NCBI RefSeq assembly: GCF_003419895.1
Contig: NZ_QPMM01000006.1
Span: 310,001-374,000 of the forward strand
Reading direction: 5' to 3'
Source of the DNA: Chitinophaga silvatica
GTDB lineage: Bacteria; Bacteroidota; Bacteroidia; Chitinophagales; Chitinophagaceae
Length of the DNA: 64,000 bases
Under the pieces are notes generated by a model that worked only from the letters and a program-made list of their open reading frames with translations, had not been told where the DNA came from and made no database searches. Shown here piece by piece: positions 53,758-63,900 of this stretch. The stretch's first letter is position 1. Every line of letters begins with the position of its first letter. Position numbers and translations under genes: made by a program.

Positions 53758-55821
53758 TTACCAGATAACAACTCTTTCTGCTGCCGGCAATACCATTTTA
53801 TTACCAGAAGTGCAACCCCATGCTTCTTCAAATTCAACCAGGTGCGGCATTGGGCCATTAATACGCCATCTTGCCGGAGAGTGAGGGTCTGTTTGAATTT
53901 GCTGACGAAGTGCTGCATCTGTAATATTACCATGCCATACCTGAGCCCAACCTAAGAAGAAACGTTGTTTCCAGGTTAAACCATCAATTGGTTTTGGCTC
54001 TTCTTTACCTTCGAATGATTTTGCTAAAGCGTGGTAAGCTAATGTAAGACCACCCAGATCGGCTACGTTTTCACCAATAGTTAATGCACCATTGATTTTG
54101 AATCCAGGTAATGCTTCGATGCTACTAAAATATTTAATGTATTTCTGAGTAAGTTTATCAAAGTTTTCGCGGTCTGCTTTTGTCCACCAGTTTACCATAT
54201 TACCATCGGCATCGAACTGAGAACCCTGATCATCGAAACCATGGGTGAATTCGTGACCAATTACTGCAATAATACCACCATAGTTGATAGCATCATCAGC
54301 ATCAGGATTGTAGAATGGAGGTTGAAGAATACCTGCCGGGAATACTACTTCATTGTTTAATGGATTGTAGTATGCATTCACGGTCTGAGGTGTCATACCC
54401 CATTCGCTTTTATCAACCGGTTTACCGATTTTATCGATGTTTTCTTTATGCTCATACAAGCTTGCAGAAACAACGTTATCAACCAGTTTGCCTTTATCGA
54501 TGTTAATAGAAGAATAATCTTTCCATTTATCAGGATAACCAATTTTATAGGTAAATGACGCCAGTTTTTTATGGGCCATTTGTTTGGTAGAATCGCCCAT
54601 CCAGGTCAGCTTATCAATTCTTTCTCCATATACAGAACGAACGTTCTCGATCATTTCAGATACCTTCTTTTTGCTGCTTTCAGGGAAATATTTCTTAGCA
54701 AAAAGTTTACCTAATGGCATACCCAATTGTCCGTCAGTAGAGCGGATAGCGCGTTCAGAACGAGTTTTCTGAGCTTTTTTACCGGTCATAACAGTACCGT
54801 AGAAGCGGAAATTCTCGTTATCGAAAGTTGCTGGCAGATAACCTGCAAAGTTGGTAAGCAAATGCCATTTTGTATATGTTTTCAGTGTTTCGATCGGAGT
54901 ATTTTTCAGGATAGCATTCGCTTTGGTCAGATAAGGCTTATTTTGAAGAATAAGGGTATCTGTTTTGATATCCTGCTTGGCAGCAAAGTTATCCCAATCA
55001 AAATCAGGAGCCAGTTTCTTTAATTCAGAGAAAGCAGCTCTGTTATATGTTTTCTGTGGATCGCGTAATTGAACGTTTGTTAGTTGAGCACCTGCCAGTT
55101 TAGTTTCGAAATCCAGGATGGTTTTACCAGGATTTGCTTCTTTGAAACCAGCCAGGCCAAACATTTTATCTACGTGGCCAACAAATTCGTTACGAACGTT
55201 TTTAGTGGCAGAGTCCTGTCTTTCGTAGTAGCTTTTTTCGCCCAGACTAAGGCCACTCTGACCTTGGTACAATACATTTACCTTGCTGTTTTTGGCATCA
55301 GCATCGGCACCAAAACCAGTGAAAGTAGAGACACCGATTTTTTGAAGCTCTCCTGTTACGCTTGCCCAATCGGCCAGGGTTTTGATTGCTTCAATTTTAT
55401 CGAGATAAGGTTGTAGTGGCGTGATACCTAGTTTGTCGATAGTTGCGGTATCAAGGAAAGAGGTGTAGTAGTCAGCAATTTGTTGTTCTTCAGTTCCCTT
55501 TTTCAGATCTTTTTTGCTGGTAATATCAGCAATGATGCTCTTTAACCTAACTTCTTTGTTTTCCTTATCGAGGACATTGAAAGCGCCCCAGCGGCTTTCG
55601 GTTGAAGGAATAGGGTTGTTTTTCTTCCAGTTGCCATTGGCATAGTTATCGAAATCTTCGCATGATTTGAAGGAGGTGTCGATATCGGCCATATTAAAAG
55701 CTGGCACTTTTGCTTTACTGCTGTCGGCTGCCTCCTGGTGTGTAGAGTTGCCGGAGTTACAAGCTGTAAATGCAACAATAGCGGCCATCAAGGGTAGCTT
55801 TACCGCATTGGTTTTATTCAT
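53758..55821 (-). CDS. M13 family metallopeptidase (neprilysin/PepO-like lipoprotein)
   Basis: 687-residue zinc peptidase. The signal MNKTNAVKLPLMAAIVAFTAC carries a lipobox cysteine at 21. The M13 N-terminal domain follows (DFDNYANGNWKKNNPIPSTES). The zinc site is VIGHEFTHGFDDQGSQFD (HExxH), with GENVADLGGL supplying the third ligand. The usual C-terminal W ends the chain (ERVVIW). It is probably exposed in the periplasm or on the outer membrane and digests peptides. Confidence 0.94.
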   Translation of the reverse strand: MNKTNAVKLPLMAAIVAFTACNSGNSTHQEAADSSKAKVPAFNMADIDTSFKSCEDFDNYANGNWKKNNPIPSTESRWGAFNVLDKENKEVRLKSIIADITSKKDLKKGTEEQQIADYYTSFLDTATIDKLGITPLQPYLDKIEAIKTLADWASVTGELQKIGVSTFTGFGADADAKNSKVNVLYQGQSGLSLGEKSYYERQDSATKNVRNEFVGHVDKMFGLAGFKEANPGKTILDFETKLAGAQLTNVQLRDPQKTYNRAAFSELKKLAPDFDWDNFAAKQDIKTDTLILQNKPYLTKANAILKNTPIETLKTYTKWHLLTNFAGYLPATFDNENFRFYGTVMTGKKAQKTRSERAIRSTDGQLGMPLGKLFAKKYFPESSKKKVSEMIENVRSVYGERIDKLTWMGDSTKQMAHKKLASFTYKIGYPDKWKDYSSINIDKGKLVDNVVSASLYEHKENIDKIGKPVDKSEWGMTPQTVNAYYNPLNNEVVFPAGILQPPFYNPDADDAINYGGIIAVIGHEFTHGFDDQGSQFDADGNMVNWWTKADRENFDKLTQKYIKYFSSIEALPGFKINGALTIGENVADLGGLTLAYHALAKSFEGKEEPKPIDGLTWKQRFFLGWAQVWHGNITDAALRQQIQTDPHSPARWRINGPMPHLVEFEEAWGCTSGNKMVLPAAERVVIW

Positions 55822-55934
55822 ATTACAAACAGGTTTAGTATTTAAAGTTATGGAAAACGGCTCAACTAGTCTAAAAGGTTTTTTATAAACGGCAATACCT
55901 TTAATGAAATAGCCGGAATTAATGAATAATTAGG

Positions 55935-55942
55935 TAGGTTTG
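55935..55942 (+). promoter_or_regulatory. Putative -7 element (TAGGTTTG) upstream of the 55964 gene
   Basis: A match to TAnnTTTG 21 bases before the ATG at 55964; it probably serves the following run through rarA. Confidence 0.45.
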
Positions 55943-55963
55943 TGATTGTAAAACAACCTGTTA

Positions 55964-56485
55964 ATGAATTTCGGCTTTAAACTTTTCAGAATAACCAATA
56001 CGCTTGCCCTGACACTGTCCGGGATGTCAGTATTTTCTTCTATCTCCGCTTTCCTGGTTGCAGGATTTAGTCCTGAAGTAATCCTGCCATTATTGGCCAG
56101 TGGTGCATGTTTTATACATAGTATCCTCTCGATGTATCTGCAGCGAAACTGGTTAATGCCTGAAATGCCGTTGAAGGAAAGTACTCCCAGCGGGGTGCGC
56201 ATAATGGGTGTTATTGAATTGATTTTTGCATTCATTTGTATTTTTATAGGGATATCTATACTACTTGTGCCAAATCATATGCTTAATGATATGATTACAC
56301 AGATGAAACAACAACAGGAGGCATTTAGTATCCTGACTCCGGGTGTTATAAAACGTTTCGGAGCATTTACTTTGTTTATAGGTATCTTATTTACCGTAAA
56401 CGTAATTCTTTCATTCAGGCTACTTAAGAGAATACAACAGCGGCAGAGTCACAACGAAAGCCAGGACCAGCAACCGCAGGAGTAG
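55964..56485 (+). CDS. Hypothetical four-helix membrane protein
   Basis: 173 residues with four hydrophobic segments at roughly 12-33, 38-60, 78-102 and 128-150, and a Gln/Glu-rich tail (QRQSHNESQDQQPQE). No family recognised. It lies 20 bases ahead of the hemoglobin gene in the same direction. Confidence 0.65.
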   Translation: MNFGFKLFRITNTLALTLSGMSVFSSISAFLVAGFSPEVILPLLASGACFIHSILSMYLQRNWLMPEMPLKESTPSGVRIMGVIELIFAFICIFIGISILLVPNHMLNDMITQMKQQQEAFSILTPGVIKRFGAFTLFIGILFTVNVILSFRLLKRIQQRQSHNESQDQQPQE

Positions 56486-56505
56486 CCGGATTAAATCTTA
56501 CAACT

Positions 56506-56934
56506 ATGGCGTTGAAAGAAATAGAGAATAGAGATGATGTACAAAAACTTGTAGATACATTCTATTCAAATGTGCAGAACGATAAAGTATTGGGCTATAT
56601 TTTTAATGATATCGCCAAAGTAGATTGGGAGCGCCATCTGCCTAAAATGTATAATTTCTGGGATAGCCTTTTACTCGAAGGAACCTATACTGGTAATGCC
56701 ATGCAGCCTCACTTCAGAGTAAATAAGCTTATCCCGCTTGAAGATGCATACTTTAACAGGTGGCTTGAAATCTGGGAATCAACAGTTCATTCCCTTTTTA
56801 CAGGTGAAAAAGCGGAATTAGCTATATACAGAGCCAAATCCATCAAAGAGGTGATGGCATTCAAAATAAACAGAATCAATCATCCTCCTCAACACAATAC
56901 GGATATTCCGATAGTTAACCCGGATAAGCATTAA
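56506..56934 (+). CDS. Group III truncated hemoglobin
   Basis: 142-residue 2-over-2 globin. Features are FYSNVQNDKVLGYIFND at the N terminus, WDSLLLEGTYTGNAMQPHF with the probable proximal histidine H69, and FNRWLEIWESTVHSLFTGEKA. Group III members bind O2 or NO. The neighbouring gene rarA (12 bases downstream) is a DNA-maintenance ATPase; the pairing has no obvious functional logic. Confidence 0.88.
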   Translation: MALKEIENRDDVQKLVDTFYSNVQNDKVLGYIFNDIAKVDWERHLPKMYNFWDSLLLEGTYTGNAMQPHFRVNKLIPLEDAYFNRWLEIWESTVHSLFTGEKAELAIYRAKSIKEVMAFKINRINHPPQHNTDIPIVNPDKH

Positions 56935-56945
56935 ATGATCAGCTT

Positions 56946-58202
56946 ATGAAACCATTGGCGGAAAGAATAAGACCAGAAACATTAGACGACCTTGTAGGAC
57001 AGGAACATCTTACCGGAAAAGATAGCATTCTCAGGAAAGCTATTGAACAGGGAACCATTCCTTCGATGATTCTCTGGGGCCCTCCGGGGGTAGGTAAAAC
57101 CACTATTGCAAATATTATTGCTCATACTTTACAAGTACCATTTTACACGCTCAGCGCTATTTCTGCCGGTGTAAAAGAAGTACGTGAGGTAATTGAAATG
57201 GCTAAGAAACAACTTCATGCCGTTTTATTTATCGATGAAATCCACAGGTTCAACAAATCTCAGCAGGACGCACTGCTTGGGGCCGTGGAAAAAGGAATTA
57301 TTACACTGATAGGCGCTACTACTGAAAATCCTTCCTTTGAAGTAAATGCGGCAGTATTATCCCGTAGCCAGGTTTATGTATTACGACCTTTAGGAAACGA
57401 TCAGCTAATGCAGTTGCTTAAACAGGCAATGGAAAAAGATGCATGGCTTCAGACAAAGAATATTGATATAAAAGAAACTTCAGCTCTGTTCAATATTTCA
57501 GGTGGCGATGCCCGTAAGCTATTAAACCTTTTTGAATTAGTAGTTAATACCATTCAGGAAGATCCAATAGTAGTCACAGACCAGAAAGTAATGGATATAG
57601 CCCAACAACGGGTGGCCATCTACGATAAAAGCGGAGAGCAACACTATGATGTAATTTCAGCTTTTATTAAGTCGATAAGAGGTAGCGACCCCAATGCTGC
57701 TGTTTATTGGCTGGCCAGGATGATAGAAGGTGGAGAAGATGTGAAATTTATTGCCCGCCGATTGGTTATTCTTGCATCTGAAGATATCGGAAATGCCAAT
57801 CCAAACGCATTGTTGCTGGCTACTAACTGTTTTCAGGCGGTTAATCTGATTGGTTATCCTGAATCCAGGATTATACTTTCTCAATGTGTTACCTATCTGG
57901 CTTCTTCTGCTAAAAGTAATGCATCCTATATGGCAATTGGTGCGGCACAGGCTATGGTGGCCAAAACCGGCGATTTACCAGTACCTATGCACATTCGTAA
58001 TGCTCCTACAAAATTGATGAAAGAATTAGGCTATAGTAAGGGTTATGCCTATGCACATGACTATGAGAATAACTTTGTAACCCAGGAGTTTTTGCCAGAT
58101 GCAATTAAAGGAACTAAATTTTATGAGCCAGGTAAAAACCCGAGAGAAGAAGAATTGCGCAGGTATTTGAAGAATCTTTGGAAAGAAAAATATAATTATT
58201 AG
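56946..58202 (+). CDS. rarA: Replication-associated recombination protein A (MgsA/WRNIP1-like AAA ATPase)
   Basis: AAA+ ATPase acting at stalled replication forks. 418 residues with Walker A GPPGVGKT (45-52), Walker B LFIDEIHRFNKSQQDALL, sensor GATTENPSFEVNAA, and the C-terminal tetramer region (RMIEGGEDVKFIARRL... PMHIRNAPTKLMKELGY). Standard length. Its 3' end shares a 20-base near-repeat with the end of pbpC. Confidence 0.95.
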   Translation: MKPLAERIRPETLDDLVGQEHLTGKDSILRKAIEQGTIPSMILWGPPGVGKTTIANIIAHTLQVPFYTLSAISAGVKEVREVIEMAKKQLHAVLFIDEIHRFNKSQQDALLGAVEKGIITLIGATTENPSFEVNAAVLSRSQVYVLRPLGNDQLMQLLKQAMEKDAWLQTKNIDIKETSALFNISGGDARKLLNLFELVVNTIQEDPIVVTDQKVMDIAQQRVAIYDKSGEQHYDVISAFIKSIRGSDPNAAVYWLARMIEGGEDVKFIARRLVILASEDIGNANPNALLLATNCFQAVNLIGYPESRIILSQCVTYLASSAKSNASYMAIGAAQAMVAKTGDLPVPMHIRNAPTKLMKELGYSKGYAYAHDYENNFVTQEFLPDAIKGTKFYEPGKNPREEELRRYLKNLWKEKYNY

Positions 58203-58340
58203 TTATTCTTTCCAGTATTCAAAATATCAAAATAAATTATCTACCAATCATATATAATTGTTAGCTTCTTTTCTTTTAGGGATCAATAAAATACATCTTC
58301 TCTTTGCTCAAAAAAATTAAATAATTATCAGTTATTCTTT
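58192..58340. repeat. Near-repeat linking the ends of rarA and pbpC
   Basis: The 20 bases at 58192-58211 match those at 58321-58340 at 19 positions, with weaker similarity beyond. On the minus strand the first copy reads DILNTGKNN-stop, close to the pbpC end EILNKEKEKNN-stop. A looser third copy may start near 58254. Best explained as a decayed duplicate of the pbpC 3' end. Confidence 0.5.
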
Positions 58341-60724
58341 TCTTTCTCTTTGTTCAGAATTTCAAAATTTTGTTCAATTCTTTCCCCATTTTCATCTACC
58401 AAAGTAATAGTATGCCGGCCCGGTGCCGGGTGAAAAGCCATTTGATGAAACTCACTTGTAGTACCAGCAAACTTATTATCCAGGTGCCAGAATATTTTCA
58501 TAGTAGGGTTACGATGAGTAGCAGTAAAAATTGTTTGCCCAGGTTGTCCGTCTATTTCAATAGGAACATAAATCCTGGTATTAGGACGTGGATAGATCAA
58601 CTCCATTGGAGCTTTATCTAATCCTACATAAGGCAAACATTCAGGCTTATAAGGCGGGAGCTGCTGATAGGTATTTTTATTACGATAATAGAATTCCTGT
58701 GAAGGTGGTAAAATGAACCATGCTTTATGCTGCATATATTGTGGCGACTCACAGTTCTCAGTAACTCTCCATTGTCCGGTTCTATCTAAATGCACTAACT
58801 GATGAAAAGGGCAGACACCAGATCTGGTGCCAGCTACAGGAACCATTATAGTATCAATATCGTCGCATAATTCATTGGCTCTGTAACCGCTTTTGGCACA
58901 AACTTCCACTTTTCTTAATTGCGCATATGGTGGTACAAACCAACTACCGGTTTTTAATAATCTGAATACATCAAACAAAATAGGAGCAGCAGTGGCTACA
59001 CCGATTAGTCCGGGTCTTCCTTCTCCATCTGCATTACCTACCCATACCCCTACAACATATTTAGGAGTTACCCCGATAGCCCATCCATCTCTGAATCCAA
59101 AGCTGGTACCTGTTTTCCAGGCAATACGTTGAGAGGAAGAAAACTGTTGCCATAATAATTCCTCTCCTGGTCGCATACCTTCAGTCATTGCCTCAAATGC
59201 ATACCACAGTGATCCGGCATCCAGTACTCCTGTATTGCTTAAATCGTGGTTGTCGGGTTGTTCAGCATCTGCTCTATAGTTTGGTGGATGGATATCGTCC
59301 TGGTCGTATTTCCCATTGTATTGCTGAATATGATCCAGTGTTCGGGCCATACTGGCATACATGCCACACATTTCCCAAAGCGTAGTTTCTGCACCGCCAA
59401 GGATCAGCGATAAACCATAATGATCGGCGGGTTTATTGAGTGTGGTAATCCCTACTCTTTTCAATAAAGTGTAAAAGCGTTCATACCTGTATTGTTGCAG
59501 CATTTTAACTGCCGGAATATTAAGCGATCTGGCCAGTGCCCTTGATGCCGGTACTGCTCCATCAAAACCGAGATCGAAATTCTGTGGTGCATATCCGGCT
59601 ATTTGTGTGGGGATATCAGGAATAAGTGTATTGGGTAGAATTAGTCCGTCATTCAGCATTGCTGCATATAATACCGGTTTTAAAGTACTGCCGGGACTGC
59701 GTCGTGATTGTATAATATCTACATGGCTTTCCAAATCCGAATCTTCCGGATGATAGGCATTTCCTACATAGGCCAATGTGTTACCGGTTTCTACATCCAA
59801 TACCAATACAGCAGCATTGTTGATACCATTTGCCTTATAGTTGCTGTGGTAACGTTCTACGATTGTGCTGGTATTGCGTTGTAAGCTGGCAGATATAGTG
59901 CTGCGTAAACGGGTCGGACCATCTTTTCTTTGTTTATGGAACAGGTCCATCAGGTGAGGTGCATCCTGGGGGAGTGCCATTGGCTGATCTGGTAATGGTT
60001 CCAGCTTGGAAAGCTGACAGGTAATGCTATCAATGGTTTTTTCTGAAAGCAGTTTGTCGAGCAACCGATTTCGTTTAGTCAATAACGTTTGCCTGTTTTT
60101 ACCCGGATGAACCATAGCCGGATTATTGGGTAATACGGCCAGTGCAGCCATTTCACCCCAGGAGAGTAAATCGGATTTTCTACCATAATATCGCCAGGAA
60201 GCGGCTTCAAGTCCAATAACGTTTCCTCCGAAAGGAGCGTTGGAGGCGTATAAAGCCAGGATTTTGTTTTTGGAAGCTGCAAATTCCAGACGGGTGGCTA
60301 GTATACCTTCTATTGTTTTTTGCCAGATATTCCGGGGTTGATTTCTTGATAACCGAATTACCTGCATGGTAATAGTGCTGCCGCCACTCATTACTTTTTT
60401 TCCCTGAATATTTTGCTTAAGGGCTCTGACAATCGCAATAGGATCTAAACCCCAGTGGTATTTGAATCTTTTATCTTCATATGCAATGATGCACTTTTCA
60501 AATTTCTTAGGTACATGCTCATTAAATGGAAATCTCCATTGGCCATCTGGAGCTATGCCTGCATTTAACAGATCTCCATTACTATCTTCCAGTACATAGG
60601 AAGTTGGGCTATTGAAAAGCTGAGAGGGTAAACTGAAATAATAAGCGATCAATAAGACGCCTGCAACTGCAAGGAACCATTTCCTTCTAATACACCAACG
60701 TTTAACAGATTCCAGCTTCATCAC
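58328..60724 (-). CDS. pbpC: Penicillin-binding protein 1C
   Basis: Bifunctional class A PBP of 798 residues. An N-terminal membrane anchor (WFLAVAGVLLIAYYFSL) is followed by a GT51 glycosyltransferase (IAYEDKRFKYHWGLDP; GGSTITMQVIRLSRNQ), a transpeptidase with SPGSTLKPVLYA (SxxK), SRALARSLN and WKTGTSFGFRDGWAIG (KTG), and the C-terminal BiPBP domain. It lies downstream of the alpha-2-macroglobulin gene, the same pairing as pbpC-yfhM in E. coli. REP-like hairpins occupy the 263-base gap between them. Confidence 0.95.
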   Translation of the reverse strand: MMKLESVKRWCIRRKWFLAVAGVLLIAYYFSLPSQLFNSPTSYVLEDSNGDLLNAGIAPDGQWRFPFNEHVPKKFEKCIIAYEDKRFKYHWGLDPIAIVRALKQNIQGKKVMSGGSTITMQVIRLSRNQPRNIWQKTIEGILATRLEFAASKNKILALYASNAPFGGNVIGLEAASWRYYGRKSDLLSWGEMAALAVLPNNPAMVHPGKNRQTLLTKRNRLLDKLLSEKTIDSITCQLSKLEPLPDQPMALPQDAPHLMDLFHKQRKDGPTRLRSTISASLQRNTSTIVERYHSNYKANGINNAAVLVLDVETGNTLAYVGNAYHPEDSDLESHVDIIQSRRSPGSTLKPVLYAAMLNDGLILPNTLIPDIPTQIAGYAPQNFDLGFDGAVPASRALARSLNIPAVKMLQQYRYERFYTLLKRVGITTLNKPADHYGLSLILGGAETTLWEMCGMYASMARTLDHIQQYNGKYDQDDIHPPNYRADAEQPDNHDLSNTGVLDAGSLWYAFEAMTEGMRPGEELLWQQFSSSQRIAWKTGTSFGFRDGWAIGVTPKYVVGVWVGNADGEGRPGLIGVATAAPILFDVFRLLKTGSWFVPPYAQLRKVEVCAKSGYRANELCDDIDTIMVPVAGTRSGVCPFHQLVHLDRTGQWRVTENCESPQYMQHKAWFILPPSQEFYYRNKNTYQQLPPYKPECLPYVGLDKAPMELIYPRPNTRIYVPIEIDGQPGQTIFTATHRNPTMKIFWHLDNKFAGTTSEFHQMAFHPAPGRHTITLVDENGERIEQNFEILNKEKEKNN

Positions 60725-60797
60725 AAAATGCTCTATTGAATGGTATTGTTTTATTTATGAATGAAGGGCAAATATTGGATTTCCGGCATCTTTAATC

Positions 60798-60829
60798 GTA
60801 GACAGGGCGGGGGAAAGCCCCGCCCCTAC
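60798..60829 (-). repeat. GC-rich REP-like hairpin, copy 2 (inverted)
   Basis: The reverse complement of the unit at 53-85, with stem GGGCGGGG/CCCCGCCC and outer GTAG/CTAC. With copy 3 it forms an inverted pair 84 bases apart, as in a BIME. The flank GTTTCAATGAAAC is itself nearly palindromic. Confidence 0.75.
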
Positions 60830-60913
60830 AGAGTTTCAATGAAACCATATTTTCTTCTTGCATTCAGGTTTTATCTTAGAATCAATATAGGAATTGCAAT
60901 TTGATGAAATCCT

Positions 60914-60945
60914 GTAGAGGCGGGGCTTGCCCCCGCCCTCCCTAC
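60914..60945 (+). repeat. GC-rich REP-like hairpin, copy 3
   Basis: Same orientation as copy 1 and nearly identical including the GATGAAATCCT left flank. It lies 42 bases from the alpha-2-macroglobulin stop. Confidence 0.75.
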
Positions 60946-60987
60946 AATTAAAGACATCAAAAAAAAAATTGCATTCTATAAAATGAT

Positions 60988-63900
60988 TTACTTAGTTACT
61001 TCTACCCATTTACCCGGCTGATAAGCATGTATAGTATTATCATACATTGCTTCTACGCTGGTTGCTGGCAGATAGAAACGACCCAGGTATGCTGCATTGA
61101 GCAATACATTGTAGGTACGTTTTTTATTTTCTTCGATATTGAAATAAGTATATACCCTATCGTCTCTGATATCCTGATAGGTAAATGGTGATGCAGCAAA
61201 AGCACTGTCATTTTCCATCAGACGGGTATTGATGATTTCCCAGCCTGAAGGGAATACCTGGGAAAGTGCCATTTGCTCGTAATAACCACGTTTACCAGGA
61301 TTTGTTATGGTAACAGTAGCCATAAAGTCACTTCCCTGTTTCAAGGAAGCAGGATCAACTGGTTTACCATCGCGGGTATGGTAGGTAACCTGCATACCAA
61401 GAATGTCTGGATTGTTGGTAGCAACAGGTTCCTGACCTGATTCCGGTTGTCCTTGCAAGATTAAACGTACATATAAAACATTGCTTCCACTGTTAGAAAT
61501 GCTAACATTTCCATTGGTGCCATTATTGAATGTAACAGGTATTTGTGTTAGGAACGAGGTACCATTTACATTGCCTTTTACTCCGTTTAATGTATAGCTA
61601 AAGCTCATCTTGCTACTTCCTTTATTGCTACCACAGTATTTAGCAATTGCAATCAGGGAATAGGCGGTAGTTTGAGTACTATACCATTGGTCGGCCTGTG
61701 ACAACTGAGCAGCTACCTGTTTCAATAAATCGTTGGCGCGGGTACGTTGACCTAAGATTGTTAATGTTTCGAGGATCATCGCTTTATCGCGAAGATCGGA
61801 GCCAAAGGTGCCACCAAGTTGTGTGTATGGTTTTACATCGGTACTTAATCCCTGAATTAAGGAATTGGCAACTTCAGGTTGCCCGGAGAGTTTATAAGCG
61901 GCGGCTAGTCTCCATTTCGCAGGGGCCGACAGATATTTGAATTCTTTCAATCTGTTCATTGCACCCAGTTCAGGTACTTTAGCCAATGCCAATAAATAAA
62001 GTCTGTATGCTTGTGTAAGGTCGCTACCATAGAAGTTCTGTGTATTAGGAACCCAGGTACTTGCCTTATTACGTTGATATTTTTTCCATTGATCCAGAAT
62101 ACCCGGAGTGAGGGTATAACCACGTGCCTGTGCTTCCAGCATAAAGTTACCCGCATAGTTGGTACCCCATTCGTCGGATTGCCCTTCTCCCGGCCAGTAG
62201 CTGAATCCACCATCAGAAGTCTGGAAGTTCTTGAGTCGAACTATTCCTGCTTTCACATTTCTATCTATATTGGCCAGTTCAGATTCTTTCAGGTCCATTA
62301 ATTGATTAAGGACTAACTGAGGGAACACACCGGAAGTGGTTTGTTCTATACAACCATGTGGATATTGGATGAGGAACTGTAATCTTTTGCCCAGATTCAA
62401 TGCAGGAATTGTGGATACTTCCAGCGTTCCTTTATTACTGCCGGCCATACCTACGGCAGTAAATGCAGATTGCCAGTTTTGTCCGCCTTCCAATGTATTT
62501 TCGAGAACATTGGTGATAACAGGGTTAGGATTGCGAACATCGAGTTCTACTTCTTCTTCGGCTTTTTCAGCACCACTTGTTGCAGTTACTTTGATTTTAG
62601 CAATACCTGTCTGAGGTTTTACTTTCACATCGAAGTAAACAATTTGTTCGCCAGGTTGAGGGAATATTACGGTTTTACTGCGATCGCCGACTATTTCCAG
62701 TAATGGGCTGGTATTCAGCGTCACAACTGCATTACGGACGGATGGCTCCATTCCGAATACCGTTACAGGTAGTTGTATTGTTTCGGTAGGACCCAGTACC
62801 CGAGGAGCAGATGTTAACAACATTAATGGTTTCTTAACTGCTACGGTTTTTTCTGCCGAGCCGTAAGCACCGTCCTGGCCTGCAACAACCATAGCTTTTA
62901 ATGAACCAATGTATGGTGGAAGTTTAAATTTATGGGTTTGTTTCTGCCCTGTTTTCAGGTAGAATGGCCCCATAAATTTCACTACAGGCTTAAATCTGTT
63001 GGCTTTAGCTGCACCAGCATTTCTGTTGAGGCCCTCGTCACCACCTATAGTAAGAATACGATCCATATTTACACTCCATGCACCCAATACAAAGTCGAAG
63101 AGATCCCAGGTTTTTACACCCAGTGCTTCACGTGCATAGAATGAACTGTGCGGATCAGGAGTTTTGAATCTGGTAAGATCCAATAATCCTTCATCTACCA
63201 ATGCAATGGTATAGGTCATTGGTTTACCATTGGCCTCGCTGACAGTGATTGCCGCTTCAGTTTCAGGTCTGATTTTTTCCGGCATATTGATTACCGGTTT
63301 CAGAATGGTACCCGGGTCTTCAATTTTAATCGGAATAGTACCATACATTCTGATTGGGAGGTCATTAGCCGTTTGTGCATGCGGTTGCAGCAAACTAATA
63401 TTAACGTATATATTAGGCGACATGTTTTTCTCTGCTTTAAAGCGATAAACAGTCTGCCCTTTATCGGTATTAATCCAGTATGCTTTCAAAATACGGCTAC
63501 CGGATTCGATGCTTATAAGTCCTCTGCCAGCGGCATTGCTAGGAATGGTTAATACAATGTCATCTCCAACTTTGTATTGTTTTTTGTCGGCAGTAAACGA
63601 CAACATAGCAGCTTCCTGTGGATTACTTTGCTGCAGGCGGGTAGCCCATCCTGGCCAGTCGATATACACGGCCTGTCCGCTGGTATGTCCACTTTCCAGG
63701 TCTTTCACTCTCACCAGGTATCTGCCCCAATCCGGACTATTTACGCGGAGGTTCCATTTACCTTTACCATCATTCAAAGTGATTTCATCATTGCTAAGCA
63801 ATTGATTGTAGGAACCCTGAGTGAAGTTGCTGTAATCATCATCTTCACCTTCTTCCCACCACCATCTCCATTTTATTTTATATAGCTCTACTCTTACTTT

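Noticed and set aside
63509..63885. Plus-strand frames inside the alpha-2-macroglobulin gene
   Set aside because: Shadows of a clear minus-strand gene with family motifs.
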